64,000 bases of DNA, from the NCBI RefSeq assembly GCF_009362785.1, contig NZ_WHNQ01000004.1, forward strand, positions 1-64,000, written 5' to 3'. The stretch comes from Paraburkholderia atlantica (GTDB lineage Bacteria; Pseudomonadota; Gammaproteobacteria; Burkholderiales; Burkholderiaceae). The notes beneath the pieces are model-generated. The model saw only the letters and a list, made by a program, of their open reading frames with translations. It was not told where the DNA came from and did no database searches. Position numbers and translations under genes: made by a program. Below, piece by piece: positions 62,454 to 64,000 of this stretch. Each line of letters opens with the position of its first letter. The stretch's first letter is position 1.

Positions 62454-62735
62454 ATGAATTCAGCAGTCAAGACCTACAAGGGTTACGAAATTCACCCGCT
62501 CGTTTATCCGCGCCGCCCGGCGGGCGCGCAAGCGACCCGCAATCCTGGCGCCGGTTACGACGCGTCGGTGCGCATCTGCCGCGTCGGCGCCAATCCGGCG
62601 GCCGACGGCCGGGTGTTCCGTCTGCAGTATCTGTTTCCGTTCGACGGCATGGGCAAGGCGCGCATCGCGTGCATGGCGCATGCGGAACGGCTGATTGACG
62701 GCCAGGTGAGCGGTCAGTCGGTCACCGATCTTTGA
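62454..62735 (+). CDS. Small conserved hypothetical protein
   Basis: 93 residues from ATG 62454 (MNSAVKTYKGYEIHPLVYPR). Central VRICRVGANPAADGRVFRLQYLFPFDGMGKARIACMAHAERLIDG suggests a small alpha/beta domain. I recognise no named family, but the residue pattern is non-random and similar small proteins are common in this genus. Cytoplasmic. Confidence 0.6.
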   Translation: MNSAVKTYKGYEIHPLVYPRRPAGAQATRNPGAGYDASVRICRVGANPAADGRVFRLQYLFPFDGMGKARIACMAHAERLIDGQVSGQSVTDL

Positions 62736-62870
62736 GCGGCGTCATCGGCGCGTCACTCATGTCGCGCAGCGTGCTTGCGGGCGCCGCTGCTTTTCCAACG
62801 AATCCACAGTCGCGCCGCTCGCAATGCCCGCGGCCGATTTTCCCTTTATCCCATCGACCAGGAGTAATGC

Positions 62871-63149
62871 ATGGCGAAAGAAGAACTGATTGAACTTGAC
62901 GGTATCGTCGACGAAGTGCTTCCGGATAGCCGCTACCGCGTGACGCTCGACAACGGCGTCGTGGTCGGCGCTTATGCGTCCGGACGCATGCGCAAGAACC
63001 ATATCCGTATCCTCGCGGGCGATCGCGTGACGCTCGAAATGTCGGTCTACGACCTGACCAAGGGGCGGATCAATTTCCGCCACAAGGACGAACGCCCGAG
63101 CGGCGGCGGTGCGCCACGTCCGGCGACGCAGGGTGCGCGGCGTAGATAA
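62871..63149 (+). CDS. infA: Translation initiation factor IF-1 (extra copy with basic tail)
   Basis: 92 residues from ATG 62871 with an AGGAG site. [71 protein letters not shown] is a full OB-fold IF-1 (usually 72 residues). The 20-residue Gly/Arg tail ([15 protein letters not shown]) is extra. It is not in a ribosomal operon, so it is probably the second infA copy typical of Burkholderiaceae. Confidence 0.92.
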   Translation: MAKEELIELDGIVDEVLPDSRYRVTLDNGVVVGAYASGRMRKNHIRILAGDRVTLEMSVYDLTKGRINFRHKDERPSGGGAPRPATQGARRR

Positions 63150-63330
63150 GCAGCGGTGACGGCGCCGCCCAGCGTACCTGCAATGCCATGCAGGTGACGC
63201 GGGCAGCCCGCCCGAATATCGGGAGTCAGCGCGAGGCTCTACAGACTCGCGCCATATCTTTCGACTCCGCGTTCCGTCTGAACGCGCGGCGTCTTGATAG
63301 GAATCTGGCGGCACGCCGCAGCGCGTCTCG

Positions 63331-64000
63331 CTAAACCCCAAACACCGCCCCCAAATCCTCCCCATCCGCGCTTTTGCGCACCTGCTCGACCACCCGCTCC
63401 TCCAGTTCCGACAGATGCTCGCGCATCGCCGTCAACGCGGCCTGCAGGTCGCCGGCATCGAGTGCGTCGATGATGCGCGCGTGCTCATCGGCCGAACAGC
63501 TCGAACCCTTCGACGGATCGAACAGCGCCTTGTACAGCTCGGTCTTCGCGACCAGTTGCCCGACCAGTCCAAGCAACTCGGTGCCGCCCGCCAGCTCCGT
63601 CAGCAGCACATGAAACTGGCCGGCGAGGCGCACGGATTCATCGATCGCGCCCGTGCGCAGCGCTTTTTCCTCGCTGCGCACATGCGCGCGCAAGCGCCGT
63701 TTATGCGCGGCGCTCAACGCCCCGCACAGCGATGCGACGATGCCCGCCTCGACGATCTGCCGCGCCCGATACACCTGGCGAATGTCCTCCTCCGACGGCG
63801 ACGGCACGAATGCGCCGCGATTCGCCTCGAGCACGAGCTTGCCCTCGAAGCCTAGCCGCGCGAGCACCTTGCGCAGCGCGCCGCGCGTGCAGCCGAACGC
63901 GGCCGCGAGATCGCGCTCGACCAATTGCGCACCGGGCCGCAAACGCCCCTGCAGCAGGGCCGAGGTAATCGACGCATAAATGCGCTCTTCGACGCTCGGC
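63331..64000 (-). CDS. GntR-family (FCD domain) regulator, N-terminus cut by right edge
   Basis: The frame is open to position 64000 with no start in view. The visible part has the end of a GntR winged helix (VEERIYASITSALLQGRLRPGAQLVERDLAAAFGCTRGALRKVLARLG), then an FCD domain with DEEDIRQVYRARQIVEAGI-type metal-site helices, HVLLTELAGG and DEHARIIDALDAGDLQAALTAMREHL. FCD regulators respond to organic acids. Its target is probably outside the window. A TTG at about 63942 was not taken as start because the DNA-binding helices continue beyond it. Confidence 0.88.
   Translation of the reverse strand, partial: PSVEERIYASITSALLQGRLRPGAQLVERDLAAAFGCTRGALRKVLARLGFEGKLVLEANRGAFVPSPSEEDIRQVYRARQIVEAGIVASLCGALSAAHKRRLRAHVRSEEKALRTGAIDESVRLAGQFHVLLTELAGGTELLGLVGQLVAKTELYKALFDPSKGSSCSADEHARIIDALDAGDLQAALTAMREHLSELEERVVEQVRKSADGEDLGAVFGV

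Overview
The window looks like a chromosomal segment of a high-GC Burkholderiaceae bacterium, most likely Paraburkholderia or a close relative. The evidence is the core-type gene set on the right (NfeD/slipin pair, DUF4148 protein, YaiI-type protein, an extra infA, AraC/OruR-type regulators, valine catabolism genes). The left ~35 kb is catabolic and accessory. Its first 15 kb is visibly less GC-rich at third codon positions than the 36-64 kb part. No integrase, CRISPR array, rRNA or replication origin was seen.

1-13.2 kb (all minus strand) is an aromatic/N-heteroaromatic degradation island. A Rieske oxygenase resembling 2-oxoquinoline 8-monooxygenase/carbazole dioxygenase terminal subunits and its ferredoxin-type reductase are interleaved with two amidases, a degenerate M20 hydrolase and an Asp/Glu-racemase-fold protein. 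These are followed by a VOC ring-cleavage dioxygenase and a complete mhp-like lower pathway (mhpC, mhpB, mhpD, mhpF, mhpE; mhpE runs off the left edge). The likely logic is ring hydroxylation, amide/lactam opening, a dihydroxyphenylpropionate-like catechol, meta cleavage, and finally pyruvate plus acetaldehyde. A decayed IS5-type transposase (13.5-14.0 kb), a XylS-like AraC regulator and an acyl-CoA ligase with a large in-frame internal deletion border the island.

16.5-19.6 kb holds a class II aldolase, an MFS carboxylate transporter and a LysR regulator.

19.9-34.9 kb (all minus strand) is a soluble diiron monooxygenase system of the propane/phenol type (mimABCD). It comes with an amidohydrolase, an iron-sulfur-assembly-domain protein, a dedicated GroEL paralogue, a small membrane protein and an AcoR/MimR-type sigma-54 activator. 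Upstream on the same strand lies a compact operon of alcohol dehydrogenase, coiled-coil protein, CobW GTPase, WD40 protein and a 67-residue protein. Both operons have a sigma-54 (-24/-12) promoter and share a 19-bp upstream motif (one copy before mimA, two before adh, 43 bp apart), which suggests one regulon. A tRNA-Gln gene follows at 35.2 kb, with its 3' end facing the accessory half.

35.3-44.3 kb holds a DUF5996 protein, a YqjI/YqjH-like metal-regulated pair (PadR regulator with a palindromic operator, and a siderophore-interacting reductase), an MFS exporter, an AI-2E family permease, a CsbD-like protein, and an unrecognised two-gene membrane/cytosol system (41.4-44.3 kb). 44.6-53.4 kb is a valine/isobutyryl-CoA degradation cluster with an AraC regulator. 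53.5-64 kb is housekeeping: NfeD/slipin, a purine permease, cytochrome b561, a small ferredoxin, small conserved proteins, a YheO-like regulator, IF-1, and a GntR/FCD regulator cut by the right edge.
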